A stretch of 64,000 nucleotides of DNA, from the NCBI GenBank assembly GCA_050246595.1, contig JBFWVT010000020.1:1-64000 (forward strand), written 5' to 3'. This DNA is from DATARH01 sp050246595. GTDB taxonomy: Bacteria; Pseudomonadota; Alphaproteobacteria; ATCC43930; CGMCC-115725. How positions within the stretch are numbered: the stretch's first letter is position 1; every line of letters starts with the position of its first letter. The notes below the pieces were generated by a model. The model was given only the letters and a program-made list of their open reading frames with translations. It was not told the DNA's origin and searched no databases. Of this stretch, positions 8,378-16,528 are shown in pieces. Both the position numbers and the translations under genes were made by a program.

Positions 8378-9337
8378 ATGCTTGACCGACAGGCTCCGCG
8401 GACGGGTTTCCGCATCGGCATCGATCTCGGCGGAACCAAGATCGCGGCAGCCGCGATCGATGCGGCGGGCGCGATTGCCGCCGCGCGGCGCATCGCCACC
8501 CCGGCCGGCGATTACAACGCCACCGTCGCGGCACTCGCCGGTCTCATCGCGGCGCTCGAAACCGAGATCGGGACCCGCGCCCCGGTCGGGATCGGCATCC
8601 CGGGAACGATCGTTGCCGATACCGGGCTCGTCAAAAACGCCAACTCGACCTGGCTGAACGGCAGAAAGCTGGCGCGCGATGTCGAGGCGGCGCTCGGGCG
8701 CGAGGTGCGCTTTGCGAACGACGCGAATTGTTTTGCTCTGTCGGAAGCGATCGACGGCGCGGCTTCCGGGTTCGACACCGTATTCGGCGTGATCCTCGGC
8801 ACCGGGGTCGGCGGCGGCATTGTTGTCGGCGGTCGGCTGCTGGTCGGCGCCAATGCGGTCGCCGGCGAATGGGGCCACAACCCGCTGCCGGCGCCTGCTG
8901 CCGACGAATTGCCGGGACCGCCGTGCTATTGCGGGCGGTCCGGCTGCATCGAAACATTTCTGTCGGGTCCCGGTCTTGCCGCCGATCATCTGCGCCATGG
9001 GGGGCGTCATGGCGGAGCCGCTCTGACCGCCCCGGAGATCGCGGCGGGGGCCTGCGCCGGCCAGGCCGATTGCCGCGCCACGATCGAGCGCTATGTCGAA
9101 CGCCTGGCGCGCGCCCTCGCAAGCGTCATCAATCTGCTCGACCCGGATGCGATCGTGCTCGGCGGCGGGCTGTCGTCGCTCGCCGTTCTGTATGACGAGG
9201 TGCCGCGACGCTGGGGCCGTTACGTGTTTTCCGACACGGTCGTCACCCGGCTGCTGCTGCCGCGTCACGGGGACGCCAGCGGTGTGCGGGGCGCCGCCTG
9301 GCTGTGGCCGCCCGAGCGCCGGGACCGGCAGGATTGA
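8378..9337 (+). CDS. ROK family sugar kinase
   Basis: Cytoplasmic ATP-dependent hexose or N-acetylhexosamine kinase (319 aa). The N-terminal phosphate-binding motif GIDLGGTK is at residues 14-21, the catalytic-base region is GIGIPGTI...NANSTWLNG, and the second glycine-rich motif GVILGTGVGGGIVVGG follows. The ROK zinc signature CYCGRSGCIETFLSGPGL is at about 183-200. The pattern is close to fructokinase/NagK-type enzymes; substrate cannot be decided from sequence. ATG 8378 has GAGGA at 8363-8367; ATG 8369 with an upstream GGGAGGG is an alternative. dinB follows after 3 nt, so the two are probably co-transcribed. Confidence 0.88.
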   Translation: MLDRQAPRTGFRIGIDLGGTKIAAAAIDAAGAIAAARRIATPAGDYNATVAALAGLIAALETEIGTRAPVGIGIPGTIVADTGLVKNANSTWLNGRKLARDVEAALGREVRFANDANCFALSEAIDGAASGFDTVFGVILGTGVGGGIVVGGRLLVGANAVAGEWGHNPLPAPAADELPGPPCYCGRSGCIETFLSGPGLAADHLRHGGRHGGAALTAPEIAAGACAGQADCRATIERYVERLARALASVINLLDPDAIVLGGGLSSLAVLYDEVPRRWGRYVFSDTVVTRLLLPRHGDASGVRGAAWLWPPERRDRQD

Positions 9338-9340
9338 GCA

Positions 9341-10531
9341 ATGAGCGCGGTCCTGTGCCGCGATTGCAGCGCGCTCGCCGGCGATCGAGCCGGTGCGGTG
9401 GTGCCGGCCCGCTGCCGGGAATGCGGCTCGCCGCGGGTCGTCATACACCCTGAACTGGCGGATCTGGCGCTCGCTCATCTCGACTGCGACGCGTTCTACG
9501 CGACGATCGAGAAGCACCGGCACAAGGAATTGGCCGACCGTCCGGTGATTGTCGGCGGCGGCGCCCGCGGTGTCGTCCTGGCCTGCTGCTATGTCGCGCG
9601 GCTCTCCGGCGTGCGCTCGGCAATGCCGATGTTCAAGGCGCTCGCCGCCTGCCCCGATGCGGTCGTGATCCGCCCGGACATGGCGACCTATCGCGAAATC
9701 GGCCGCGCGGTGCGGGTCGAGATGCGCCGCCTGACGCCGCTCGTGGAGCCGCTCTCGATCGACGAGGCGTTTCTCGACCTGAGCGGGACGCCGGCAGCGC
9801 AGGGCATCGCGCCGGCTCAGGCCCTCACCGCGCTGGCGCGGCGGGTCGAGGCGGCGCTCGGGATCACCGTGTCGATCGGTCTCAGCTACAACAAATTTCT
9901 CGCCAAGCTCGCCTCCGATCTCGACAAACCGCGCGGTTTTGCGGTGATCGGGCGCGCCGAGGCGGCCGGGTTTCTCGCCGACAAACCGGTCGACTGGCTG
10001 TGGGGGGTCGGGCGTGCAATGCAGCGCCGTCTCGCCGCCGACGGCATCCTGCGAATCGAGCAATTGCGTACTCTCGACCGGCGAGAGCTGGCGCATCGCT
10101 ACGGCAAATTGGGGCTTCGCCTCGCGGAATTGGCGGCAGGCGAGGATTCGCGCCGCGTCCGGCCGGTCGCTCGGGCGCGGTCGATCTCGGCCGAGACGAC
10201 ATTTTCCCGCGATGAGACTGACGAGGCGGTACTGGCGCAGACCTTGCGGGAATTATGCGAGCGCCTGGCGGACCGTCTGAAGCAGGCCGGGCTCGGCGCC
10301 GCCAGCGTGACGCTGAAGCTCAAGACCGCCGATTTCCGGCTGCGCACCCGCTCGCGCCGGCTCGCCGAACCGACGCAGCTCGCCGCCCCGATCTTCGTCG
10401 CCGCGCGGCATCTGCTCGCCGGCGAGGTCGACGGTACGACGCGATTTCGCCTGATCGGGGTCGGCGCGGACGCGTTCGTCAGCGCCGCCGAGGCCGATCT
10501 GCCGATGCTGTTCGACGCCGGCACCGGTTAG
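9341..10531 (+). CDS. dinB: DNA polymerase IV with N-terminal zinc-ribbon-like motif
   Basis: Y-family translesion polymerase (396 aa). Catalytic carboxylates are visible in HLDCDAFYATIE (D48, D50) and SIDEAFLDLSG (D141, E142), followed by SIGLSYNKFLAKLASDLDKP and a thumb and little-finger region to the end. An extra N-terminal segment carries four cysteines as CxxC-N15-CxxC (C6, C9, C25, C28), an extension known in many alphaproteobacterial DinB proteins and probably zinc-binding. No clear LexA box (GTTC-N7-GTTC) was seen upstream of the ROK-dinB pair. The gene ends 38 bp from the convergent eipB-like gene. Confidence 0.92.
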   Translation: MSAVLCRDCSALAGDRAGAVVPARCRECGSPRVVIHPELADLALAHLDCDAFYATIEKHRHKELADRPVIVGGGARGVVLACCYVARLSGVRSAMPMFKALAACPDAVVIRPDMATYREIGRAVRVEMRRLTPLVEPLSIDEAFLDLSGTPAAQGIAPAQALTALARRVEAALGITVSIGLSYNKFLAKLASDLDKPRGFAVIGRAEAAGFLADKPVDWLWGVGRAMQRRLAADGILRIEQLRTLDRRELAHRYGKLGLRLAELAAGEDSRRVRPVARARSISAETTFSRDETDEAVLAQTLRELCERLADRLKQAGLGAASVTLKLKTADFRLRTRSRRLAEPTQLAAPIFVAARHLLAGEVDGTTRFRLIGVGADAFVSAAEADLPMLFDAGTG

Positions 10532-10569
10532 AAACCTCCCGCCCAAGCGGAAGCGGAGGATTGCGCCGA

Positions 10570-11391
10570 TCAGCAGCCCGGTTTTGGCAGCGTTTCGATA
10601 TCGTCGAGCTTGGCGCGGATCGCGTAATCGCCGTAATCGATGACCATGTCGCGCGAGACGCCGTTGTCGAGCAGAACCATGCTCATCTCGTAATCCGGCT
10701 TTTCGACCTTCTGGTCAGGCGGAAAAAAGGCCAGCCGCACGCGCCAGCCGGGCCGGTCCAGCAACGGATTCTTTTTGGCCGCCCCGGGGGCGGGTTCGAC
10801 TTTGGCGCCGATAACGACCGAGACCAGCACCGGGGCCTCGGCCGTGCCGCCGTCGAATACCTGCCTCGACACAAAATTCTCGCCGGACACCGCCTTGTCG
10901 ATCAGCACTGCGGTGTGCGCCGTCGGGAACAGCACAAGGGGCGGCAATTTGATCTTTCTATCCGATGGCTGGTCGAATTCGACGGCGCCGGCCTTGTCTT
11001 TGCCGTCCAGCTTGGCCGTTCCTGCCGTCTTCTCCTCTTCGTCGGCGCGGGTCTCCTTGTGCTCGAAGCGGTAGCGAAGCCCATCCTTGGCTTCCGAACT
11101 CTCCAGACTCGACGCGATCGTCATGTCGGATGCCTCGGAATATCCCATCTTGAGCCGGTAACGCTGCCCGACGATCCACGCCTCGCAGGTCTCGCCCAGC
11201 TCATAGGCCATCGTACCGCTCGCCCCGGTCACGCCGGAGCCGCCGTCGCTCCGTTCGAGGCTGAGGGTATAAAGCGCGCGATGCGGCGCCAAATCGGCGG
11301 CTGTCGCCGACCCGGCAACGGACAATCCCGGGATGATTGTCCCCAGGATGACTGCCATTGATCGGGCAACCCGCAGCGCGCAACGATTCAT
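10570..11391 (-). CDS. eipB: EipB-family (DUF1849) cell envelope integrity protein
   Basis: Secreted periplasmic protein (273 aa) matching the alphaproteobacterial EipB family, which supports envelope integrity in Brucella. Residues 1-32 are a signal peptide ending GSATAADL. Mature-part landmarks are LAPHRALYTLSL, ASGTMAYELGETCEAW, FVSRQVFDGG and YEMSMVLLDNGVSRDMVIDYGDYAIRAKL. Two cysteines remain after cleavage, C69 in GETCEAW and the C-terminal C273 in LPKPGC; the family forms a conserved disulphide between such residues. ATG 11391 was chosen because it starts the signal peptide. The frame is open much further upstream but without coding character. Confidence 0.85.
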   Translation of the reverse strand: MNRCALRVARSMAVILGTIIPGLSVAGSATAADLAPHRALYTLSLERSDGGSGVTGASGTMAYELGETCEAWIVGQRYRLKMGYSEASDMTIASSLESSEAKDGLRYRFEHKETRADEEEKTAGTAKLDGKDKAGAVEFDQPSDRKIKLPPLVLFPTAHTAVLIDKAVSGENFVSRQVFDGGTAEAPVLVSVVIGAKVEPAPGAAKKNPLLDRPGWRVRLAFFPPDQKVEKPDYEMSMVLLDNGVSRDMVIDYGDYAIRAKLDDIETLPKPGC

Positions 11392-11677
11392 TCCAGGAAA
11401 ACTCCCAGCCCAGGCCGCGTATCCGAGAGGATGCCGCCCGTCTTCGACGCGGCGCATATGTGGGGCGGGGCGCGCCGTGATGCCAACCGGGAACACGGGG
11501 GCGGTGCGCAAACCGAAGGGATAAGCCGACCGCGCGTGCCGCAGGAGATGCCAAGTAACCCCGTGAAACGCTTCGCAATCGCAAAGATCGGCGGGCAACT
11601 CAACCCTCGCGGCGCAACCGGCGCTTTTCGCCGGCGCGGGCGTTGACCGGTCGAGTGCGACTGAACGGAGAACCGTT

Positions 11678-12313
11678 ATGTACGAAAAAGGGCACAGGTC
11701 CTCGGACGGCCGCAGCTGGTCCGAATGGGCTTCGGGCGCGGGAGACTGGACCGAGCAGATCTCGCTGCGCGATGCGCTGATGTTCGGGGCTGGGGCAATG
11801 CTGATGCTGGCCGCGGCGCGGATGGCACCGCCCTTCGCGATGCGCGCGGTCGGCTCGATGCGCGCCATGACCGGCACCGATCCGTTCGATGCGCTCGCGC
11901 AGGATCATCAGAAAGCGCTGGCGGTGTTCGACCGCATCGAAGCGACCGATACGTCGATGACGGCGCGCCGGAACACGCTGCTGACCCAGCTGAAGCGCAT
12001 GATCGCCGCGCATGCGCTGGCGGAGGAAGACATCGTCTACCCCATGCTGTACGATGACGCCCACCGCCCCGAGCAGGCGCTGAAGCTGTACCGCGATCAC
12101 GCCGAGATCAAGGTCAAGCTGTTCGAACTCGAGGTCAAGCCAAAGGACGACCCGAGCTGGATCAGCGATCTGCGCGCGTTGCGGCAGATTTTCGCATCGC
12201 ACGCGCACGAGGAGGAAACGATCGAGTTTCCGAGGCTGCGTGCCGCGCTCGACAGCTCGGACCGCATCAACCTGCTCGGCAAGGTGAGCCGCGAAAAATC
12301 GCTGCTGCTGTAG
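11678..12313 (+). CDS. Hemerythrin HHE domain protein with N-terminal hydrophobic segment
   Basis: 211-aa protein. After a hydrophobic stretch (residues 33-52) a four-helix hemerythrin-like domain covers about 70-190. Candidate di-iron ligands are H77 (AQDHQKA), H112 with the following Glu pair (AAHALAEED), H141 (YRDHAEIK) and H175/H177 with nearby Glu residues (FASHAHEEETIEFP). Such proteins bind di-iron and sense or carry oxygen or iron; the exact role here is unknown. The hydrophobic segment suggests membrane association. GGAG lies about 8 nt before ATG 11678. It precedes the aromatic attenuator region but is probably a separate unit. Confidence 0.8.
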   Translation: MYEKGHRSSDGRSWSEWASGAGDWTEQISLRDALMFGAGAMLMLAAARMAPPFAMRAVGSMRAMTGTDPFDALAQDHQKALAVFDRIEATDTSMTARRNTLLTQLKRMIAAHALAEEDIVYPMLYDDAHRPEQALKLYRDHAEIKVKLFELEVKPKDDPSWISDLRALRQIFASHAHEEETIEFPRLRAALDSSDRINLLGKVSREKSLLL

Positions 12314-12390
12314 CTGCCGCGAGAGTCTCGGCTGAAATCCGGCGCTCGCTCCCTGCAAACTCCTTGCACGCGGAGGGGAGGCGGAGTAGC

Positions 12391-12457
12391 GTACCGGCAT
12401 GACAGCCGAGGCTCGTCTCGTCGCGCGATTTTGGTACTGCCGGTACATGACGGCGGC
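12391..12457 (+). promoter_or_regulatory. Attenuator stems 1 and 2 and antiterminator half upstream of DAHP synthase
   Basis: GTACCGGCA (12391-12399) can pair perfectly with TGCCGGTAC (12438-12446), a 9-bp stem spanning the leader peptide codons. GGCGGC (12452-12457) can instead pair with GCCGCC (12488-12493), which is the left arm of the terminator. These mutually exclusive pairings are the layout of a ribosome-mediated transcription attenuator. Confidence 0.6.
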
Positions 12458-12461
12458 CTAG
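12399..12461 (+). CDS. Aromatic amino acid leader peptide of the DAHP synthase attenuator
   Basis: A 20-codon reading frame from ATG 12399 to TAG 12459-12461. Residues 11-16 read Phe-Trp-Tyr-Cys-Arg-Tyr, so all three aromatic amino acids appear within six codons. GGAGGGGAGG lies at 12372-12381, a rather long but usable distance. The frame ends 23 nt before a 10-bp terminator hairpin and 114 nt before the DAHP synthase ATG. Stalling at the Phe/Trp/Tyr codons would leave 12452-12457 free to form the antiterminator; reaching the stop codon would cover it and allow termination. That logic fits the gene downstream, the first enzyme of aromatic biosynthesis. Confidence 0.75.
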   Translation: MTAEARLVARFWYCRYMTAA

Positions 12462-12483
12462 GATCGCGCATCCGCGTTTTTCT

Positions 12484-12517
12484 GAAAGCCGCCCCACCCA
12501 GGCGGCTTTCGCGTTTT
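12484..12517 (+). terminator. Attenuator terminator hairpin before DAHP synthase
   Basis: GAAAGCCGCC (12484-12493) and GGCGGCTTTC (12501-12510) make a perfect 10-bp stem with a 7-nt loop, followed by GCGTTTT. The T run is short. The hairpin lies between the leader peptide and the coding gene, so it must be conditional if the gene is transcribed from upstream. Confidence 0.7.
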
Positions 12518-12575
12518 CGGTCTCGGTGCGAAATTCGAACTCGGGTGGAGCGGCCTCCAACAAAGGAGGTATCCC

Positions 12576-14039
12576 ATGCCGGAAGGAATTGCTGAAACCC
12601 GCGCTGCGGTGGAAAGACCCGTGATGCCCGAGAGTTGGACCCCAGGGGATTGGACTCCTCAGAGCTGGCGCGGCCTGCCGATCCGGCAGGTTCCGGGCTA
12701 CGCCGATGCCGCCGCGCTCGCCCGCGTCGAGGAGACGTTGCGCCGCTTCCCGCCGCTCGTCTTTGCCGGTGAGGCGCGTCGGCTGAAGGACCGGCTGGCC
12801 GACATCGCCGCCGGAAAAGCCTTTCTATTGCAGGGCGGCGATTGCGCCGAGAGCTTCGCCGAGTTCCACCCGAACAATATCCGCGACACCTTCAAGGTGC
12901 TGCTGCAGATGGCGGTGGTGCTGACCTTTGGCGCCGGCTGTCCGGTTGTCAAACTCGGCCGTCTTGCCGGCCAGTTCGCCAAGCCGCGCTCGTCGGACAC
13001 CGAGATGCAGAACGGCGTCACCCTGCCGTCCTACCGCGGCGACATCATCAACAGCCTCGATTTCGACGGGGCGGGCCGCGAGCCGGACCCGCAGCGCATG
13101 GTGCAGGCCTACAGCCAGTCGGCCGCGACCTTGAACCTGCTGCGCGCCTTCGCGCAGGGCGGGTATGCCGATCTGCACCGGGTGCATGCCTGGAACCAGG
13201 ATTTTGTTGCCGACTCGCCGCAGGGCGAGCGCTATCGCGCGCTGGCCGACCGGCTGACCGAGACGCTCGATTTCATGGCCGCCTGCGGGCTGACCTCCGA
13301 GACGACGCCGCAGATCCGCGAGACCGAGTTCTACACGTCGCACGAGGCGCTGTTCCTCGCCTATGAGGAGGCGCTGACCCGCATCGATTCGACGACCGGC
13401 GACTGGTACGACGTGTCGGCGCACATGCTGTGGATCGGCGACCGCACGCGTCAGGTTGACGGCGCGCATGTCGAGTTCCTGAGCGGCGTCAAGAACCCGA
13501 TCGGGATGAAATGCGGTCCGACGCTCGACTCGGACGATCTGCTGCGCCTGATCGACCGGCTCAATCCGGCCAACGAGCCCGGCCGCCTGACCCTGATCAC
13601 GCGCATGGGCGCCGACAAGGTCGAGGACAAGCTGCCGCCGCTGATCCGCGCCGTACAACGCGAAGGCCGCGCGGTTGTGTGGTGCATCGACCCGATGCAC
13701 GGCAACACGATCACCTCCTCGACCGGGTACAAGACCCGCCGCTTCGAGCGCATCCTCGACGAGCTGCACGGCGCGTTTGCGGTGCATCTGGCCGAGGGCA
13801 GCTATGCCGGGGGCGTGCATTTCGAGCTGACCGGGCAGAACGTCACCGAATGCATCGGCGGCGCGCAGGCGATCAGCGAGGCCACGCTCGCCGACCGCTA
13901 TCACACGCATTGCGACCCGCGGCTCAACGCCAGCCAGGCCCTCGAACTCGCCTTTGAAATCGCCGAGGCGCTGAAGCGCGGACGCCAGCAGCGCAACGCC
14001 GGGTTCGGCAGCGCCGGCCATCTCGCCGAGGTATCGTAG
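12576..14039 (+). CDS. aroG: Class II 3-deoxy-7-phosphoheptulonate synthase (DAHP synthase)
   Basis: First enzyme of the shikimate pathway: condenses phosphoenolpyruvate and erythrose 4-phosphate. At 487 aa it is the class II (plant-type, AroF_II) form. Landmarks are the opening WTPQSWRGLPIRQVPGY, the metal-binding cysteine C90 in LLQGGDCAESF, VVKLGRLAGQFAKPRS, RVHAWNQDFV, VWCIDPMHGNTI and HFELTGQNVTECIGG near the end. A strong AAAGGAGGT precedes ATG 12576. Expression is probably controlled by the attenuator immediately upstream (leader peptide at 12399-12461, terminator at 12484-12517), so that all three aromatic amino acids are sensed together. The class II symbol varies between genomes. 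Confidence 0.95.
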   Translation: MPEGIAETRAAVERPVMPESWTPGDWTPQSWRGLPIRQVPGYADAAALARVEETLRRFPPLVFAGEARRLKDRLADIAAGKAFLLQGGDCAESFAEFHPNNIRDTFKVLLQMAVVLTFGAGCPVVKLGRLAGQFAKPRSSDTEMQNGVTLPSYRGDIINSLDFDGAGREPDPQRMVQAYSQSAATLNLLRAFAQGGYADLHRVHAWNQDFVADSPQGERYRALADRLTETLDFMAACGLTSETTPQIRETEFYTSHEALFLAYEEALTRIDSTTGDWYDVSAHMLWIGDRTRQVDGAHVEFLSGVKNPIGMKCGPTLDSDDLLRLIDRLNPANEPGRLTLITRMGADKVEDKLPPLIRAVQREGRAVVWCIDPMHGNTITSSTGYKTRRFERILDELHGAFAVHLAEGSYAGGVHFELTGQNVTECIGGAQAISEATLADRYHTHCDPRLNASQALELAFEIAEALKRGRQQRNAGFGSAGHLAEVS

Positions 14040-14066
14040 GCGCCAGGCGGCTGCACGCAGCACAGC

Positions 14067-14145
14067 GTCATTGCGAGGAGCGCAGCGACAAAGCAATCTC
14101 GGGCCGACCTGCTCACCGAGATTGCTTCGCTCCGCCCGCAATGAC
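14067..14145. repeat. Palindromic dispersed repeat, GTCATTGCGAGG family, copy 1
   Basis: Starts GTCATTGCGAGGAGCGCAGC, reaches AAGCAATCTCGG, then after a short loop returns as CCGAGATTGCTTCGCTCC...CGCAATGAC. Related copies are at 16439-16476 and 35913-35990. The right end contains the ATG at 14141 used by the next gene. Confidence 0.8.
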
Positions 14146-15268
14146 CAAACCCGCCGAAAACGACCTCGCCGCGCGCACCGACAGCTATTTTCTGAAAACG
14201 AAGGCGATCGTCGGCCGGTTCGGCGACGTGCGGGCGACCTACGCCGTGTTCATGCGGCGGCCGGTCATCTCGGCCCCGCGCTTCGCGGTCGAATTTCTCG
14301 AAAACATGGCGGCGGCGCGCGGCACGACATTCGAGATCGAGATCAATCACCCCGAGAGCGCCTGGGTCGGAGCCGGCGAGCCGATCCTCTACATCACCGG
14401 CCCGCTCTATCACCTGGTCGATCTCGAAACCGTGCTGTTGCAGAAGCTCGGGCCGGCCTGCGTCGCGGCGCACAACGCCTCGGCGATGTGCGCCGAGCTG
14501 CCGCAGGTCGCGTTTCTGGCAATGGATGCGCGTCACTGCGCCGGCGCCGAGATGGCCGAGCTGATGGCCTATGCCGCTTCGGTCGGGTCGGCGCACGCAA
14601 CCCGCGTCGCCGGCGCGGTCGGTTTTGTCGGCTGCGCGGCCGGGGCGACCGCGCATTTCTTCGGCGGCGACAAGGGCATGGGCACGATGCCGCACGCGCT
14701 GATCGGTTATGCCGGCTCGACGGTGCGCGCCGCCGAGATGTTCCGCGAGACCTTCCCCGACGAGAAGCTGACCGTGCTGGTCGATTATTTCGGCCGCGAG
14801 ACCAGCGACGCGGTCGCGGTCTGCCGGCGCTTTCCGGACCTCGCTTCCGACGGGCGGCTCGCCTTCCGCATGGATACGCTCGGCGGACGGTATTGCGAGG
14901 GGCTCGATACCGCGCGCTCCTACGAGGTGCTGGAGCGCAACGCGCCTGGAGCGATCCGCGGCTACCGCAGCGAGGCGGAGCTGCGCCATCTGATCGGCAC
15001 CGGGGTTACGGCGGCGGCGCTGTGGCACATGCGCGAGGTGCTGAACGCGGCCGGGTTTCCAAACGCGAGGATCGTCGCGAGTTCCGGGTTCGGCCCCGAA
15101 AAGTGCCGCATGATGGCGGCGGCCAATGCGCCGATCGACGTGATCGGCACCGGCTCCTACCTGCCCGAGAGGTGGAGCGAGACCTACGCGACGGCCGATA
15201 TCATCGCCTATGACGGCAAACCCATGGTCAAGGCCGGCCGCGAATTTTTACTCCGGGGTAAGGGGTAA
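14141..15268 (+). CDS. pncB: Nicotinate phosphoribosyltransferase family protein
   Basis: Type II phosphoribosyltransferase fold enzyme (375 aa), probably converting nicotinate and PRPP to nicotinate mononucleotide for NAD salvage. Family landmarks are the N-terminal TDSYFLKTKAIV, the central AHNASAMCAELPQVAFLAMDARHC, GFVGCAAGATAHFFGGDKGMGTMPHALIGY, and IVASSGFGPEKCRMM...IDVIGTGSYLP. The last of these is the phosphate-binding region with the GTGS motif. The ATG at 14141 lies within the end of a palindromic repeat and has no good ribosome-binding site, but TDSYFLKTK begins 12 residues later, so the true start must be close. Paralogues with other substrates exist, so the nicotinate specificity is inferred. 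Confidence 0.85.
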   Translation: MTKPAENDLAARTDSYFLKTKAIVGRFGDVRATYAVFMRRPVISAPRFAVEFLENMAAARGTTFEIEINHPESAWVGAGEPILYITGPLYHLVDLETVLLQKLGPACVAAHNASAMCAELPQVAFLAMDARHCAGAEMAELMAYAASVGSAHATRVAGAVGFVGCAAGATAHFFGGDKGMGTMPHALIGYAGSTVRAAEMFRETFPDEKLTVLVDYFGRETSDAVAVCRRFPDLASDGRLAFRMDTLGGRYCEGLDTARSYEVLERNAPGAIRGYRSEAELRHLIGTGVTAAALWHMREVLNAAGFPNARIVASSGFGPEKCRMMAAANAPIDVIGTGSYLPERWSETYATADIIAYDGKPMVKAGREFLLRGKG

Positions 15269-15288
15269 GCGCGCCCGAAGCTTGCAAT

Positions 15289-15458
15289 ACCCCCTCTCCG
15301 CCCCCCATGGACCACGGCGGGGCGGAGAGGGCTGGGGTGAGGCGGGGGATTCCGGAACGGTTGCCGACACCCACCTCACCCTCCCGGCGCTTGCGCGCTG
15401 GGCCCCTCCCCCGGATCAAGTCCGGGGCAGGCTCTCCCCCCTGAAGGGCGGAGAGGGA
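15289..15458. repeat. C/G-rich dispersed repeat, CCCTCTCC...GGAGAGGG family
   Basis: Begins CCCCCTCTCCGCC, contains CACCTCACCCTCCC and a CCCGGATCAAGTCCGGGG palindrome, and ends GGGCGGAGAGGG. Fills the space between two convergent genes. Related copies: 36913-37061 (closest), 34797-34847, 26043-26155, 22699-22808 and 21717-21791. Confidence 0.75.
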
Positions 15459-15474
15459 CAACGCCGGGTGCCTG

Positions 15475-16443
15475 TTAAATCTTGATTTCGCGGCGCGCGC
15501 GGGCGCTGATCGACTGGCGCAGCGTGGGCATCTCGGCCCAGGGATCGGACCCCAGCCCGGTCAGCCGCTCCGGCACGGTCGCGACGGTGAACCCGTCCGG
15601 CTTGACGCCGTTTTCGATCTCCTCCCAGAACAGCGGCGTCGCGACCGGAGCGCCCGGCCGCGCGCGCGGCGAATAGGCGGCGATTGCGGTCGCGCCGCGG
15701 CTGTTGCGCAGATAATCGATAAAGATGCGTCCGCTGCGCGCCTGTTTCGCGACGTTTGTCGTAAAGCGGTCGGGATGGGAAGCGGCGAAACGCTCGGCGA
15801 TCCCTCGGGAAAATTCCTTGATCGCGTCCCAGTCGAGCTTTGGCGCGATCGGCACGACGATGTGGATGCCCTTGCCGCCGGTGGTTTTCGGAAAGCTTTC
15901 GAGACCGAGGCTGAGCAGCGCCTCGCGCAACTCGATCGCCGCTTCGGTCACAAGTTCCCAGGGCAGCCCGATATCGGGGTCGAGATCGAAGGTGATGCGG
16001 TCCGGGGTTTCGAGTTTTGCGACCGTCGAACCCCAGGGGTGGAGTTCGAGCACCCCGATCTGCGCCGTCGCAACAAGCCCGGCGAGATCCTCGATGACCG
16101 GATAGGTGCGGGTCGCCGATTTCTCGGCGATGTCGACGCGGCCGATGCTGTCGGGAACCCCGGCGCCGACATGCTTCTGGTAGAAGCACGTCCCGCCTTC
16201 GCCTTCCGGACAGCGCACCAGGCTCAGCGGCCGGTGCCGCAGCTCCGGCAATATCCAATCGCGAAGCGCGCCGTAATACCGCGCCAGCGCCAGTTTGGTG
16301 ATGCCCTGCTCGGGGTAGAGAACCCGGTCCGGATTGGTCAGCCGCACGCCCTCGACGATGATGCTGCCGTCGGAGGCGGGTGCGGAAATTTCGGGGCCGA
16401 TGTCCATACCGACACAAACCCCGATTTCTGCAAAGTGTGTCAT
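15475..16443 (-). CDS. LigD-type polymerase/primase domain protein (stand-alone)
   Basis: Archaeo-eukaryotic-primase fold polymerase as in the polymerase module of bacterial NHEJ ligase LigD (322 aa). Visible motifs are LTNPDRVLYPEQGITK, HRPLSLVRCPEG, CFYQKH, the metal-binding ITFDLDPD, TTGGKGIHIVVP and SGRIFIDYLRNSRGATAIAAYSPRARPGAPV. No ATP-dependent ligase domain, phosphoesterase domain or Ku gene is in the window. ATG 16443 falls inside a palindromic repeat; an internal ATG at 16407 starts shortly before the conserved part and may be the real start. The pairing with Ku and ligase elsewhere in the genome is expected but unseen. Confidence 0.88.
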   Translation of the reverse strand: MTHFAEIGVCVGMDIGPEISAPASDGSIIVEGVRLTNPDRVLYPEQGITKLALARYYGALRDWILPELRHRPLSLVRCPEGEGGTCFYQKHVGAGVPDSIGRVDIAEKSATRTYPVIEDLAGLVATAQIGVLELHPWGSTVAKLETPDRITFDLDPDIGLPWELVTEAAIELREALLSLGLESFPKTTGGKGIHIVVPIAPKLDWDAIKEFSRGIAERFAASHPDRFTTNVAKQARSGRIFIDYLRNSRGATAIAAYSPRARPGAPVATPLFWEEIENGVKPDGFTVATVPERLTGLGSDPWAEMPTLRQSISARARREIKI

Positions 16444-16476
16444 TGCGAGGCCCTAAAGGGGCCGCGGCAATCTCGG
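16439..16476. repeat. Palindromic dispersed repeat, GTCATTGCGAGG family, copy 2
   Basis: GTCATTGCGAGG followed by CAATCTCGG about 17 nt on: the left half of the family seen at 14067-14145. Its CAT at 16441-16443 is the complement of the first ATG of the LigD-like frame. Confidence 0.65.
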
Positions 16477-16528
16477 ACCGCCGGCGTCCCGCCGGCATGC
16501 CGGCCAGAGGCCGGTGGTCCGCATGGAA

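Noticed and set aside
8267..10096. Minus-strand open frame of 609 codons opposite the ROK and dinB genes
   Set aside because: Antisense shadow of two clearly conserved genes.
12484..12510. Hairpin as the simple terminator of the hemerythrin gene
   Set aside because: It lies 170 bp beyond that gene, after an aromatic leader peptide, and shares an alternative pairing with the leader; attenuation explains more of the sequence.
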